31,214 nucleotides of DNA from a virus. The position numbers and the translations under genes are program-made. Positions 1 to 8,147 of this stretch are shown one piece after another; the first letter of the stretch is position 1, and the number at the start of each line of letters is the position of its first letter. The stretch covers positions 1 to 31,214 of IMG/VR virus record IMGVR_UViG_3300045581_000864. One strand, 5' to 3'. Under the pieces are notes generated by a model. It worked only from the letters and a program-made list of their open reading frames with translations, ran no database searches and was not told the DNA's origin.

Positions 1-585
1 TGCGACATTATTAGTAACTGTTACCGTAATTTGATTTGTTGTACCTAACACAGTATCTAGTCCACTTTTTGCAAGTCTTGCAAAGGTAATACTATCCGTA
101 CCGACAGTTGCAACGGCTCCGGTAAGCATCCATGATGTTACGGCATTTACCGTGCCGCTAATTACATCGATAGTCTTACCTCTGACCATTTGGGACGGGG
201 AATCAAAGTCGGTAGCTCTCGTTAATACCCAGTTAGTTGTAGTAGAACCAATATTAGTTACCGTATATATTCCGTTTTGTAAGGCAGCTGTCTGATCTTT
301 AACTAGAACCCTGTTACCTGCAGCAAGCGTTATACCGTCAAGAGTTAAAGCTGCCTGTGTTCCTGAGTTAGTTAAAGTAGCTCCCACCCCACTAGTACCG
401 TTAGCATAGGTTGCCGTTAAATTAGTCGTAGTTGCTACAAGAGTTGCAGGCACGCTACCTATAGTATTTAAAACCCAGTTTTCGGTAGCTAGAGTAAACC
501 AGTTGCTGCCGTCGGTAATTTCCGGTTTTCCGGTAGATGTCGGTAACGGTGCTTTTAAATTCTTGTCATTTAAGTTATCGGTCAT
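1..585 (-). CDS. Phage tail-fibre-type structural protein, partial (C-terminus beyond left edge)
   Basis: An open reading frame begins at an ATG preceded by AGGAGA and stays open to the first base of the window, giving 195 codons without a stop. The protein starts MTDNLNDKNLKAPLP. It contains a stretch with LAAGNRVLVKDQTAA, then QNGIYTV and WVLTRATDFD. This pattern recurs in phage tail-fibre and baseplate-associated proteins, where a DGxxLxxGDRVLVKDQ core is followed by an NGIY/WxRAxD strand. The composition is rich in Thr, Asn, Ala and Val, as in beta-structured fibres. It lies 41 bp downstream of the Ala/Ser-rich fibre gene and is the last visible gene of the virion run. The tail-protein assignment is from motif memory; the exact role (fibre, or binding partner of the upstream fibre) is not determinable. 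Confidence 0.75.
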   Translation of the reverse strand, partial: MTDNLNDKNLKAPLPTSTGKPEITDGSNWFTLATENWVLNTIGSVPATLVATTTNLTATYANGTSGVGATLTNSGTQAALTLDGITLAAGNRVLVKDQTAALQNGIYTVTNIGSTTTNWVLTRATDFDSPSQMVRGKTIDVISGTVNAVTSWMLTGAVATVGTDSITFARLAKSGLDTVLGTTNQITVTVTNNVA

Positions 586-626
586 TTTAAGTCTCCTATA
601 ATTAATTAATAAATTTTATCATAAAG

Positions 627-2276
627 TTAAACTGAAGTGTTAAACCTGATCATTCCGGGGATTAGGGTACTAGGTCGTTGCGTACTGTTACCTGCAGGCA
701 TAGTCATTGAACCATTACCGGTAAATACCGGATTAGGTTTAAATGTTGTCACAATCGGATTACTTAATAATCCGCTACCGGTTACATCTCCCAGCAAAGT
801 TAATCCGGTGTTTAAAAGAGTATTTAAGTAGTTTTGAGCCACAGTGGCACTGTTTGCTGCATTAGTTGCTGAAGTAGAGGCACTGCTAGCAGAATGACTA
901 GCATCAGAAGCACTAGAGGAAGCATCGGACGCCGAGCTTGATGCACTACCTGCTGAAAGCGCTGCTGCACCGGCTGAAGCAAGAGCTCCTGCTGCCGATA
1001 GACCAGCTGCAGTAGCCGAACCGCTAGCAGCAGCGGCCGCCCCTGTTGCCTCTGCTGCTGCTCCCGTAGCCTCACCGGCCGATGCAGTAGCTTCACCGGC
1101 ACTCGTTGCCGCCTCGCCTGCTGAGGTTGCTGCTTCCTCAGCAGAAGTAGCTGCTTGCTCTGCGTACTGTTGGCATTGATCTCTAATTTCTTCTAATTGA
1201 GCGGTAGTTGCGTAATCCTCGCCGGCAATTGCAATAGCAAAAGCACCGCCGGCAACAATCTTGGCCATGCCTATCCCTAGTTCCTCTAAAACCTGTGCTT
1301 CAGGTAAATTGACATTCGGAGTTTTTATGATGTAAGTAGCATCGGTTGGAGCAAGGTTTAACTGGACTTCAATCGGTCTGTTTGCTGCGTCCCCTTGCCA
1401 TACTCTTCCATCAGCTAACGATGGTAGGTTTGCAATATCTATAGTTTGTCGTGCTTCCGGCACATTATTTAAACCGCCCATTAATAACTGATTCTGCTCA
1501 ATCGTAGCTGCTACGATTGCTCCCGTTCCTGTGCTGCTCGTCTGCATCCAAGAACCGCTAGGGAGGTTTGAGAGAAATTGTGAACCGGGCATTAATGTTT
1601 GCAGTACGCTGTTGCCTTTTCCAAGAATAAAATTAGCGCTAAAAAACCTGAAATTAATTAGGGCAATATCTCCTTCTACCACTAACAAGGCATTAGATTC
1701 TTCCGGTCTATTGCTATCTGTGCCGTGCCAGATTTTACCTCCTGAAATTGTAATTGGATTTGTCGGATCAAGAGGATTAGGCACGTTAATGCTTGTAGTT
1801 CCTAAATTCGGTAGGTTATCAATAGTAATGGTTGGCTCAGGCTTTGCTAAATTATTACTATCTCCTATCCATATATTATTTTGAACGAGAGAAGGAAGAT
1901 TACTTTGCAGAATAGTAGGACTTGCTACCGGCTTATTATTTTCATCTCCTATCCATATGTTTTTATAAGCTAGGCTAGGCAGAGGTACTGCTCCTTGAGT
2001 ACTAATTATACCGTCCGTATTAAACAAAAAGCCATTATCTAAATTACTTAAAACTTGGGCTTTAGGTAAATCATTATTAGGAAAACCGATAATAAAGCTG
2101 GATGATGCTATATTATCTACGTAATGTCTGATATTTATAATATCAAGCTGCATGTCTATTAATTTAGGCGACATGATAGAAAAATTATCCGGAGCTCCTA
2201 TTAAAATGTAATTATTAGTAAGAGGAAGGCGCCCCGTTACAGGTGAGATAAAATTATATAAAACATCATTTCTCAT
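627..2276 (-). CDS. Tail fibre protein with Ala/Ser-rich repeat region
   Basis: A 549-residue protein whose ATG overlaps the patatin stop codon (ATGA). Residues about 60-330 contain a degenerate repeat around IWIGDxNNxP: IWIGDENNKP, IWIGDSNNLAKP, IWHGTDSNRP, LLMGGLNNVP, VWQGDAANRP. Several copies are followed by NLPSL or NLPNL. Residues about 371-480 are almost pure Ala/Ser/Thr/Glu with heptads of the EAATSAG type, like the phage fibre repeat family that forms a trimeric shaft. The C-terminus has GNGSMTMPAG and STQRPSTLIPGMIRFNTSV, which resembles the segment preceding a receptor-binding tip, but the protein stops there, where related fibres usually continue. It is probably part of the host-recognition apparatus of a short-tailed particle. 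The tail fibre call is secure at family level; the receptor is unknown. Confidence 0.85.
   Translation of the reverse strand: MRNDVLYNFISPVTGRLPLTNNYILIGAPDNFSIMSPKLIDMQLDIINIRHYVDNIASSSFIIGFPNNDLPKAQVLSNLDNGFLFNTDGIISTQGAVPLPSLAYKNIWIGDENNKPVASPTILQSNLPSLVQNNIWIGDSNNLAKPEPTITIDNLPNLGTTSINVPNPLDPTNPITISGGKIWHGTDSNRPEESNALLVVEGDIALINFRFFSANFILGKGNSVLQTLMPGSQFLSNLPSGSWMQTSSTGTGAIVAATIEQNQLLMGGLNNVPEARQTIDIANLPSLADGRVWQGDAANRPIEVQLNLAPTDATYIIKTPNVNLPEAQVLEELGIGMAKIVAGGAFAIAIAGEDYATTAQLEEIRDQCQQYAEQAATSAEEAATSAGEAATSAGEATASAGEATGAAAEATGAAAAASGSATAAGLSAAGALASAGAAALSAGSASSSASDASSSASDASHSASSASTSATNAANSATVAQNYLNTLLNTGLTLLGDVTGSGLLSNPIVTTFKPNPVFTGNGSMTMPAGNSTQRPSTLIPGMIRFNTSV
837..1166 (-). repeat. 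Ala/Ser-rich heptad-like coding repeat (fibre shaft)
   Basis: This part of the fibre gene encodes residues 371-480. Ala, Ser, Thr, Gly and Glu dominate, in short units such as AATSAGE, then SAGEATA, then SASDASS. The DNA is locally much richer in GC (gcc, gct, gca codons) than its surroundings. Repeats of this kind change copy number easily by slipped pairing or recombination. Confidence 0.8.
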
Positions 2277-3322
2277 GCCAATAAATGCCCTATAAAATTA
2301 CTGATATTACTTATGTTGTTATTAAAATATGCAGTAGCCGAATCCTGCATATACTCTATAAACTCCGGATCTGAATTATCCAAGGAACTATCCGGTTCCC
2401 TGCTTAAATCAATCGGATACTGCATTCTGCAATAATAAGAATTACCGACGGTGTAATTAGCAATGATTTGCTGCTCTATCGATACTCCTTCCGGCGGAAT
2501 TGCCATAGATACATCCATCACCATTTTTATAGTGTTAAGATTATCAACTGCTCCTCTTAATGTTAATCCATCTCTGGAAGGTTCACCCGGAATATAACCG
2601 ATACTACCGAGTCCCGTCCCGATAGAGAGAACACAAAAACGATTAACGGTCGGTTTTATTGCTCTTTGTACCGATAAAGCCATTGCCGATGCGTTATTTA
2701 AAAAAATCCCGCCGTCAACATAAGTACATCCATTAAATACGGCAGGTGGAAAATAAACGGGAGCAGCACTAGTTGCTAGTGCAACATTTGCCGATAATTC
2801 AGTTTGACCGCTTAAATAAGGAACAATTGAACTTGAGACATTCGAAAAATAAACAGGTACATTGGTAGTTCCTGCTCCATTTGAACGCTGAAAAGCCGGC
2901 ACTAATACATTTGTTTGATAACTACTAATAGTATCCGTGCCAAAATTACTATTAATCAAATTAGCTAGAGGCGGTTGTGAATATAAAGAACCGTAAATAC
3001 CGCTTAAATAACCGCTCCAGGTTCCATAACCCGCCTGCCCTCCTCCGGGAATGGGATAAGTACAGTTAAAAATACTTGCTGCATTGGTAATTAACATATT
3101 TTTAATATAAGACGGAGTTAGTCCTTTGGCATATGCTAAAGCCTGAATACCTCCGATAGAAGTACCGGCTATAATATCAAAATATTTATATATCTGATTA
3201 CCGGGTATGCCTGCTTGATTACAGAAAAGATCAAGCAAAGTGGAAGTTATTACTCCTCTAACACCTCCTCCATCAAGTGATAATACTCTAATTGTATTTA
3301 TATCCATAAAGTATAGACTCAC
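2273..3322 (-). CDS. Patatin-like phospholipase encoded in the tail module
   Basis: A 349-residue patatin-family acyl hydrolase. The oxyanion-hole motif DGGGVRG is at residues 17-23. The nucleophile elbow GTSIGG places the catalytic Ser at 55, and the partner Asp lies in the DGG at 203-205. With this Ser-Asp dyad, patatins hydrolyse phospholipid or lipid acyl esters. No signal peptide is visible. The drawn start is a GTG overlapping the stop of the upstream small gene; the in-frame ATG at 3307 (MDINTIRV) is an equally good start. The gene lies between the head-tail adaptor region and the tail fibre, overlapping both neighbours by about 4 bp, so it is co-expressed with late virion genes. In Rickettsia, chromosomal patatins (Pat1/Pat2) act on host membranes. 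Here a role in particle release, lysis or membrane entry is inference. Confidence 0.9.
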   Translation of the reverse strand: MSLYFMDINTIRVLSLDGGGVRGVITSTLLDLFCNQAGIPGNQIYKYFDIIAGTSIGGIQALAYAKGLTPSYIKNMLITNAASIFNCTYPIPGGGQAGYGTWSGYLSGIYGSLYSQPPLANLINSNFGTDTISSYQTNVLVPAFQRSNGAGTTNVPVYFSNVSSSIVPYLSGQTELSANVALATSAAPVYFPPAVFNGCTYVDGGIFLNNASAMALSVQRAIKPTVNRFCVLSIGTGLGSIGYIPGEPSRDGLTLRGAVDNLNTIKMVMDVSMAIPPEGVSIEQQIIANYTVGNSYYCRMQYPIDLSREPDSSLDNSDPEFIEYMQDSATAYFNNNISNISNFIGHLLA

Positions 3323-3549
3323 TCATTTATCATTTTTCCTGGAGTAAAAGGCCTTGGATTCGGTACCGGTTTTGGATCGTCTTTTGCCACCGGCGTTCTA
3401 AACTGTTCCTGTGGTTTATCAAGATATTCCTTAGCAACATACAATCCCGTCCATACTTTCTGATCTCCTGCCCACTCCCATTGCTTGTATAATTTTTCAT
3501 GCATTTCTCCGCTGCGATCACACTGATATATCCGCCTCTCAATTCTCAT
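3319..3549 (-). CDS. Small phage protein, gp4-to-tail region, unknown function
   Basis: A 76-residue protein translated from an ATG with AGGT about 8 nt upstream. It overlaps the adaptor gene by 11 bp upstream and the patatin start downstream. It contains YQCDRSG near the N-terminus, WTGLYV in the middle and PVPNPRP near the C-terminus. The arrangement CDRSG, then a Trp-Thr-Gly segment, then a proline-rich end resembles a family of small proteins found beside head-tail connector genes in many phages, some of which look like reduced zinc ribbons. Only one cysteine is present here, so metal binding is unlikely. Function is unknown; tight overlaps argue that it is a real late gene. Confidence 0.65.
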   Translation of the reverse strand: MRIERRIYQCDRSGEMHEKLYKQWEWAGDQKVWTGLYVAKEYLDKPQEQFRTPVAKDDPKPVPNPRPFTPGKMINE

Positions 3550-4624
3550 AATAGCTACCTATGTCGTAATTTAAGCTCAGATCAACGTTTTCACTATCTT
3601 TTGCTGTTGCAAGAGCAAAGGTTTCTTCATATTGAGCTTTCAGATTATCGGCCGTCTCCGGTTTATATTTTACAGCTAGCATCCAAGTAAGACCGGCAGC
3701 TAGGGCAGGATACATTTTGGCAGGAACTGAAGTAGTATTGAAAAAAGTACCCGCATCATACATTGTTCTGATGAAAGAATATTGCAATACCTGATAATCG
3801 CTAGTCGGCGTCGGCCATATGTCTAATTTAGGTATTAAAGCTTTATTGAAATAGTAGGTCGTAGGCCTTGCCTGTAAAAACTTCTGAGCAAAAGATAGAT
3901 ACGTATCCCGACTTACAGGACTCATTTTTAAATCAATGGTATTATTACCGAAATAAATCTCGGTAACATTTAATGTCCCTCCTGCTGTTTCCCTTATTCT
4001 GTAAGTCATAGCCGGCATTGGAGTAATAACATCTGCCCATCTGGTTACTCCTGCCGTATAAACATAAGGATTAGACCACTCCACATTTAAAAGACTCCAG
4101 TTAACATTATCATTTGAATACTCAACGACTAGATTATAGCTCCCGGTAACATTACTTGTTATACCGATAAAAGTTATTGTTTGAGATACGCCCTCTCCAT
4201 ACGTATAAGAAATATTACCGTTAGGAGCATCTTGAATACAGGCTGTGGCCTGATTGCCGTCAAAAGCATATAGAGGATTACCGCCGCCGTTATTATCATA
4301 TGTAGCTAGGGTATTTGACTGCGGTGTTCCGTTTAGTTGCCTTGTAAAATTGCGTTGTAATACTTCAAGTATATCAGTTATGGATGTCGCTAAAACATAA
4401 CTACCTTGCCCGGTAGTTAACGGTAAATATAATTTATGGATCGTCCATAAATTAATATTCTTGCTAATCCAATCAAGAAGAAGAAAATTAAGACTTCTTC
4501 GTGCCGATTGCATTTGAACGGGTACTAATTGATCACCGGCAAAACCGATCCTTTCAAAACATTCAAGAATCAGATCGTCGTTTTCAAGTGATTGAAACGC
4601 ATATGTACCTGAAACAACTGCCAT
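3539..4624 (-). CDS. P22 gp4-like head-to-tail adaptor with inserted discoidin-like domain
   Basis: 361 residues. The N-terminal part has the layout of the P22 gp4 (tail accessory factor) family: ILECFERIGF near residue 20, ARRSLNFLLLDWISK near 41-55, INLWTI near 57, and LTTGQGSYVLATSITDILEV near 70. After about residue 229 the family pattern resumes with SRDTYLSFAQK, GRP-like QARPTTYYF, LDIWPTP, and a C-terminal PALAAGLTWMLAVKYKPE followed by YEETFALA. In phage such proteins bind beneath the portal and close the head for tail attachment. Residues about 95-228 are extra for the family: NPLYAFDGNQAT, then an acidic EYSNDNVNWSLL segment and a closing TEIYFG, which looks like an F5/8-type (discoidin) beta-sandwich that binds carbohydrate or lipid. 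The insertion is discussed as a finding. Confidence 0.82.
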   Translation of the reverse strand: MAVVSGTYAFQSLENDDLILECFERIGFAGDQLVPVQMQSARRSLNFLLLDWISKNINLWTIHKLYLPLTTGQGSYVLATSITDILEVLQRNFTRQLNGTPQSNTLATYDNNGGGNPLYAFDGNQATACIQDAPNGNISYTYGEGVSQTITFIGITSNVTGSYNLVVEYSNDNVNWSLLNVEWSNPYVYTAGVTRWADVITPMPAMTYRIRETAGGTLNVTEIYFGNNTIDLKMSPVSRDTYLSFAQKFLQARPTTYYFNKALIPKLDIWPTPTSDYQVLQYSFIRTMYDAGTFFNTTSVPAKMYPALAAGLTWMLAVKYKPETADNLKAQYEETFALATAKDSENVDLSLNYDIGSYYEN

Positions 4625-4671
4625 TATTTGCCTCTATTCTTAAAACTCCTTAAAGTTTTTAGTCATAATAT

Positions 4672-5412
4672 TTAACTCTGCGAAATTTCAATATAAACGG
4701 GAGTGGTATTTATCCCAGCTGCTAGATAAACAATTACAGCTGCATAAGGATAAGTCGTCTGGACAATAATACCGTTATTTAATTGCGCTTGGGTAATAGC
4801 TGCTAACGCTGCTCCCGTAACCGGTAATGCAAAATAATTACTAGCTCTGTTTGCATAAGTAAGATTAGATGCCTGCAGCGATACCGGAGCAATATTGGAA
4901 ACTCCGTATATTATAGCCGCGCCCGCTGCCCACTGGCCTGCTGCCGTAAGAGAATTTAATAATATGCTATAAGTATAATTAGGATGGGTAAGTCCGGCTT
5001 TACTATTACCGTCAGGTAGTACCACGGCAATATTATAATTTGATCCTATGGTAAAAGCATTGGCTACCCCGCCACCGGTAGCACTGATACTAATAATCGT
5101 ATGAAACAAATTATTAGTATAAACAGTGTTATTATTAGGTCCTGTTAAATTTTCTTGAATAATTAATCCATTATAAGTACCCACTATTGTAAAAGTAGAC
5201 GTACTTACGTTTAAACCGCTAGTAAAACTTAAACCTGAAGCATAGCCATTACTGATAAACGAGACTTGCCCGTTGATTCCTACAAGTGATCCGTTTAACG
5301 TCAAATTAATCGAATTCCCGGGCGTAGGCGGGATTAAACCGTTATACGTCCCGATATTAGCAACACTTGTAGCTACGGCCGGAATATTTACCGCCTGTCT
5401 AAAAATAGTCAT
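4672..5412 (-). CDS. Putative virion structural protein, unknown
   Basis: A 246-residue protein rich in Asn, Thr, Gly, Ala and Ile, without charged clusters and with only a few Lys/Arg residues. It begins MTIFRQAVNIPAVATS and has long predicted beta-strand stretches such as GQVSFISNGYASGLSF and TSTFTIVGTYNGLIIQ. Its ATG overlaps the stop of the 39-residue lysine-rich gene (ATGA), so it is translated with the capsid genes. Position between the major capsid protein and the gp4-like adaptor, and its composition, suggest a head fibre, decoration protein or connector component. I do not recognise a family. Confidence 0.6.
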   Translation of the reverse strand: MTIFRQAVNIPAVATSVANIGTYNGLIPPTPGNSINLTLNGSLVGINGQVSFISNGYASGLSFTSGLNVSTSTFTIVGTYNGLIIQENLTGPNNNTVYTNNLFHTIISISATGGGVANAFTIGSNYNIAVVLPDGNSKAGLTHPNYTYSILLNSLTAAGQWAAGAAIIYGVSNIAPVSLQASNLTYANRASNYFALPVTGAALAAITQAQLNNGIIVQTTYPYAAVIVYLAAGINTTPVYIEISQS

Positions 5413-5528
5413 TTATTTTTTTTATTTTCAGTTTTTTTTACTTCTTTGCTAACTTCTTCTTTTTTAACGCCCTTTTTAGGAGCGTTTTTAAGAAGAATAT
5501 TAGCTAAGGCTCTACTGTGAACTGCCAT
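5409..5528 (-). CDS. 39-residue lysine-rich phage protein
   Basis: A short gene between the capsid protein and the next structural gene. It starts at an ATG with AGGT 6 nt upstream, and its TGA overlaps the next ATG. The protein begins MAVHSRALANILLKNAPKKG and ends in a run of Lys/Glu/Asn. The arrangement (good ribosome site, coupled stop/start, N-terminal hydrophobic helix then basic tail) supports expression. Small Lys-rich proteins at this place occur in other phages, but the function is unknown. Confidence 0.6.
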   Translation of the reverse strand: MAVHSRALANILLKNAPKKGVKKEEVSKEVKKTENKKNK

Positions 5529-5545
5529 AACTTACCTTTTATTAA

Positions 5546-6460
5546 CTATTGACCGATTTGGAATACACCGCGCCAGTTAGATACGCCGAAACAATATCTT
5601 TCTTGTGCCGCAAACCATATGCTCCTGGTAGTATTATCCATCCAAGACCAATCCTTGATTTTTTCACGTTCATAGTGAATAAGCCCTCTTTCCGCATCGG
5701 TAATAATGTAAGAGGCCGTCGGAGAAGTAATAAAAGGATTGATAATATAACCTTGCGGGAAAACGCTATCATGATTTATCATGTTAAGATCGTTAACACC
5801 GGCATAAGCATTGTTGTTAGCACTACCGACAGAGGTTCTAAATTGGCTGCCAATTAGAATACCTGCTACCATCCAATTGCTAGAACCGGTTACCAATTTC
5901 TTTGATTTAACCTGTGCATAAGTACCGCTTATTTGCTTGAGCTGAGAAATCGCAGTTACGGCATTTTGAATGCCGATTTCACTTAAAGCAACGTTAGTGG
6001 TATTACTGGAAGTAGCACCCCCGTCTATCGGATGAGCAGAAAACAAAGGATAGCCGTCTGCAGTAGTAATAACGTTACCGAGATTTAAAATGTTTGCCGC
6101 AATCTGGTTTTTTGTCTCCCTAAGAGCTTGAGCAAGTGCTTTAGCCTGTTTTGGAAACAGATTCTTATACAAATTATCATTCATCGCCTCATCGGTTATA
6201 CTAAACGAAGTACCGTAAGTTTTATGCTTATACATCGTTTGGTATTTAACAGTCATGGTATCTTGAGCTACGGATGACCCTTCAAGTTTTTCGACGGCAG
6301 GAGCTAGAGCTCTGATTTCGTCTTCAAATTCAAAGGCACGCTCAGAAGGATAAGTTTCAAACATTTCCTTCCATAAATCAGGATAATCTTCATATAAACC
6401 TATAACCGCCTTTAACCCGGGGCGGAGTAGATTATAAATCGATTGAGTATTAATAGCCAT
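5546..6460 (-). CDS. Major capsid protein (HK97-fold type)
   Basis: 304 residues, start ATG with GAGGT 8 nt upstream. The sequence has features of the Mu gpT/HK97-like head proteins: an N-terminal MAINTQSIYNLLRPGLKAVIG, an early DYPDLWKEMFETYPSE segment, the GTSFSITDEAMNDN strand, then DGYPLFSAHPIDGG and later a C-terminal DWSWMDNTTRSIWFAAQER. No separate protease domain is seen; assembly is likely aided by the scaffold-like gene upstream. The gene lies directly downstream of the putative decoration protein, as expected for a podovirus head block. The family call rests on these motifs and gene order rather than on a search. Confidence 0.85.
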   Translation of the reverse strand: MAINTQSIYNLLRPGLKAVIGLYEDYPDLWKEMFETYPSERAFEFEDEIRALAPAVEKLEGSSVAQDTMTVKYQTMYKHKTYGTSFSITDEAMNDNLYKNLFPKQAKALAQALRETKNQIAANILNLGNVITTADGYPLFSAHPIDGGATSSNTTNVALSEIGIQNAVTAISQLKQISGTYAQVKSKKLVTGSSNWMVAGILIGSQFRTSVGSANNNAYAGVNDLNMINHDSVFPQGYIINPFITSPTASYIITDAERGLIHYEREKIKDWSWMDNTTRSIWFAAQERYCFGVSNWRGVFQIGQ

Positions 6461-6481
6461 TTTATATTACCTCATTATATT

Positions 6482-7603
6482 TTAGGCAGTAACAGTCACA
6501 GGCATTAATCCTGGAAGTTTTGCGTGATTATTAATAGTTACAAGTACGTTTAAGAATGGAGTATTGTAATAAGTGCCGGCTCTAGCATTACCCGGTTGAC
6601 CGTAAGTACCCGGTACATTATTTGCATTTGGCGTAAATCCAAGTACTTTAAGAGTAGCACCGAATCCGGTTCCTAAAGTAGAACTCGCATAAGTATTTTG
6701 AGTATATACACCGGGAGCCGCCACGTTTAATGCGACAAAAGGATTTCTATTATATTCGTTTGCACCGCTTATATCAGCTGCAGTAGTAGCAGCATTAGCA
6801 CGGGCAATGACGGCTAAAGACGGACAGGCATAAAAAGTAGATACACCCCACGGATTACCGTTTGCTGTGCCGTAGTTAGCAATAAGTGGATTATTAGCAT
6901 AACCTGCTACAGCTCCGTTTAATGTAATAGTAGACATTGATGAAGCACCGTTATTAGTTGCGCCTATAGCGCTTCCGGTCATTAACTCAATACCGCTACC
7001 GATAACGGCGCTGTTTCCTATCGTAGCAGCATTAGTTGCATTTCCCGTATCAGGCCAAGTACCGTCTTGCACTTGCAAACAAGGTAATAAAGCAAATGTA
7101 GTATTTGCTGCCGTTAAAGCTCCGCTGTAGCAACTAAGTTGTATATCCCAGATAACAAAAGGATCATCAATAATGGTAGCTGTTGGATAAGTTCCGGCTT
7201 TTACTTGTGTCCCTGCTACCCAGTATTCTTGTTCAATATAAGTACCGTCAGGAGCGTAATAAGAACATCCCTGAAACACCCCAAGAATAGCCGGTTTTGG
7301 AGTAGCTACCGCAGCTGCTCCCGGCGCCGCAGAGTTATGAGTAATAGTCGTTACGTTAAGAGGAGTACCGGCCGCCCATGCTGCTGCAAAAACCGGAGTA
7401 GGATTATATAACATAATCTCGGCAGCAGATTGAGCATAGCTATACGTGCCACTTGAGGTAGCATATACAACCGGGTCTCCTTTATTTAAACTATAACTAT
7501 TAGCATTTATTTTATAATTACTATTTGTTTTTATATTATCAACACCACTGATTAAATGACCGTAAGGTACTAAACCAAAAGGTGAATTTACGCCATAAGC
7601 CAT
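6482..7603 (-). CDS. Putative head decoration or minor capsid protein
   Basis: 373 residues, starting MAYGVNSPFGLVPYGHLISG. This N-terminus, followed by YKINANSYSLNKGDPVVYA and later by ILGVFQGCSYY and DDPFVIWDIQ, matches a widespread phage structural family whose members begin NAPFGLRPV and lie next to the major capsid gene. Composition is Ala/Thr/Asn/Gly rich, without long charged stretches, typical of beta-rich outer capsid proteins. A ribosome site (AGGT) sits about 6 nt before the ATG. It is the first gene of the short run 7603-1, and the toxin-antitoxin pair stands immediately upstream on the other strand. Function as decoration protein is inferred from position and composition. Confidence 0.7.
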   Translation of the reverse strand: MAYGVNSPFGLVPYGHLISGVDNIKTNSNYKINANSYSLNKGDPVVYATSSGTYSYAQSAAEIMLYNPTPVFAAAWAAGTPLNVTTITHNSAAPGAAAVATPKPAILGVFQGCSYYAPDGTYIEQEYWVAGTQVKAGTYPTATIIDDPFVIWDIQLSCYSGALTAANTTFALLPCLQVQDGTWPDTGNATNAATIGNSAVIGSGIELMTGSAIGATNNGASSMSTITLNGAVAGYANNPLIANYGTANGNPWGVSTFYACPSLAVIARANAATTAADISGANEYNRNPFVALNVAAPGVYTQNTYASSTLGTGFGATLKVLGFTPNANNVPGTYGQPGNARAGTYYNTPFLNVLVTINNHAKLPGLMPVTVTA

Positions 7604-7679
7604 ATATTTACCTAAAAATATTTATTATTAAAAATAGTATTTGAAATTTTTAATCTATTAGAAGGCTAGATGAACCCAT

Positions 7680-7694
7680 GAAGCTTAAAGCTTC
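7680..7694. repeat. 15-base palindrome GAAGCTT-A-AAGCTTC
   Basis: Seven-base arms meet around a single central base. It lies about 80 bases upstream of the decoration gene start and could be a protein-binding site. Nothing else supports a function. Confidence 0.4.
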
Positions 7695-7779
7695 CCGACT
7701 TTAATAGCGGAAAAAACCTAGTTTTTTGCAGAGATAAAACTACAAACTCAAAGACGCCCTTATAGTTGTGGCAAACTTT

Positions 7780-7804
7780 TTTTGTTAAATTAATTTTAAC
7801 AAAA
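7780..7804. promoter_or_regulatory. Perfect 10-base inverted repeat upstream of toxin-antitoxin genes (possible operator)
   Basis: Arms TTTTGTTAAA and TTTAACAAAA are separated by five bases. Type II antitoxins of the Phd/YefM class usually repress their own promoter by binding such dyads. The distance to the antitoxin start (about 106 bases) is larger than usual, so the operator role is tentative. Confidence 0.35.
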
Positions 7805-7910
7805 TGAAATAGGAATATCAAGACACTAAATCAATGTATGATGTTATATTTGTTATTTGAATTAAATTAAAACTTAGTCTAAACTGAACTAAATTAAATT
7901 AATTATTAAA

Positions 7911-8147
7911 ATGCAAGTTTCTACCATACATAAAGCTAAAACTCATTTATCCAATTTAATAAAAAAAGTGGAAGACGGGGAGGATGTTATTATCTGCAAA
8001 GCAGGAAAACCTATTGTTAGATTAATTAAATATCAAAAATTATTATCCCCTCGCAGGCCCGGTATTTGCAAAGGTAAAGTTAAAATGTCCGAAGATTTTG
8101 ACGAATTATCCCCTGAATTATTATCTAAATTTTATGATAAAATATAA
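7911..8147 (+). CDS. Type II antitoxin, Phd/YefM family
   Basis: A 78-residue antitoxin. The N-terminal half, MQVSTIHKAKTHLSNLIKKV, followed by EDGEDVIICKAGKPIVRLI, is the classical Phd/YefM dimerisation and DNA-binding fold. The C-terminal half is charged and flexible, as expected for the segment that wraps the toxin. Its TAA shares one base with the ATG of the PIN toxin, so the two are translationally coupled. It neutralises the toxin and probably represses the operon. The pair is on the plus strand inside a minus-strand virion operon, so it was acquired separately and has its own promoter. Confidence 0.9.
   Translation: MQVSTIHKAKTHLSNLIKKVEDGEDVIICKAGKPIVRLIKYQKLLSPRRPGICKGKVKMSEDFDELSPELLSKFYDKI

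Larger units (their letters stand above)
7604..7910. promoter_or_regulatory. Divergent intergenic region between decoration gene and antitoxin gene
   Basis: This 307-base AT-rich stretch lies between a minus-strand virion gene and a plus-strand antitoxin, so promoters for both are expected here. I see no convincing reading frame. It holds a palindrome at 7680-7694, an A/T-only hairpin at 7711-7727 (arms of 7 bases around CTA) and a perfect 10-base dyad at 7780-7804. A TTGAAT at 7858-7863 and a TAAACT at 7880-7885, 16 bases apart, are a weak candidate promoter for the antitoxin. Confidence 0.45.

Noticed and set aside
1531-1884. A plus-strand open frame of 117 codons inside the fibre gene
   Set aside because: It is antisense to a clearly coding fibre with recognisable repeats, lacks a ribosome site and has no family-like motifs.
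7711-7727. AAAAAAC-CTA-GTTTTTT hairpin as a terminator
   Set aside because: The stem is mostly A:T with a three-base loop and lies in a divergent promoter region, where a terminator is not needed.
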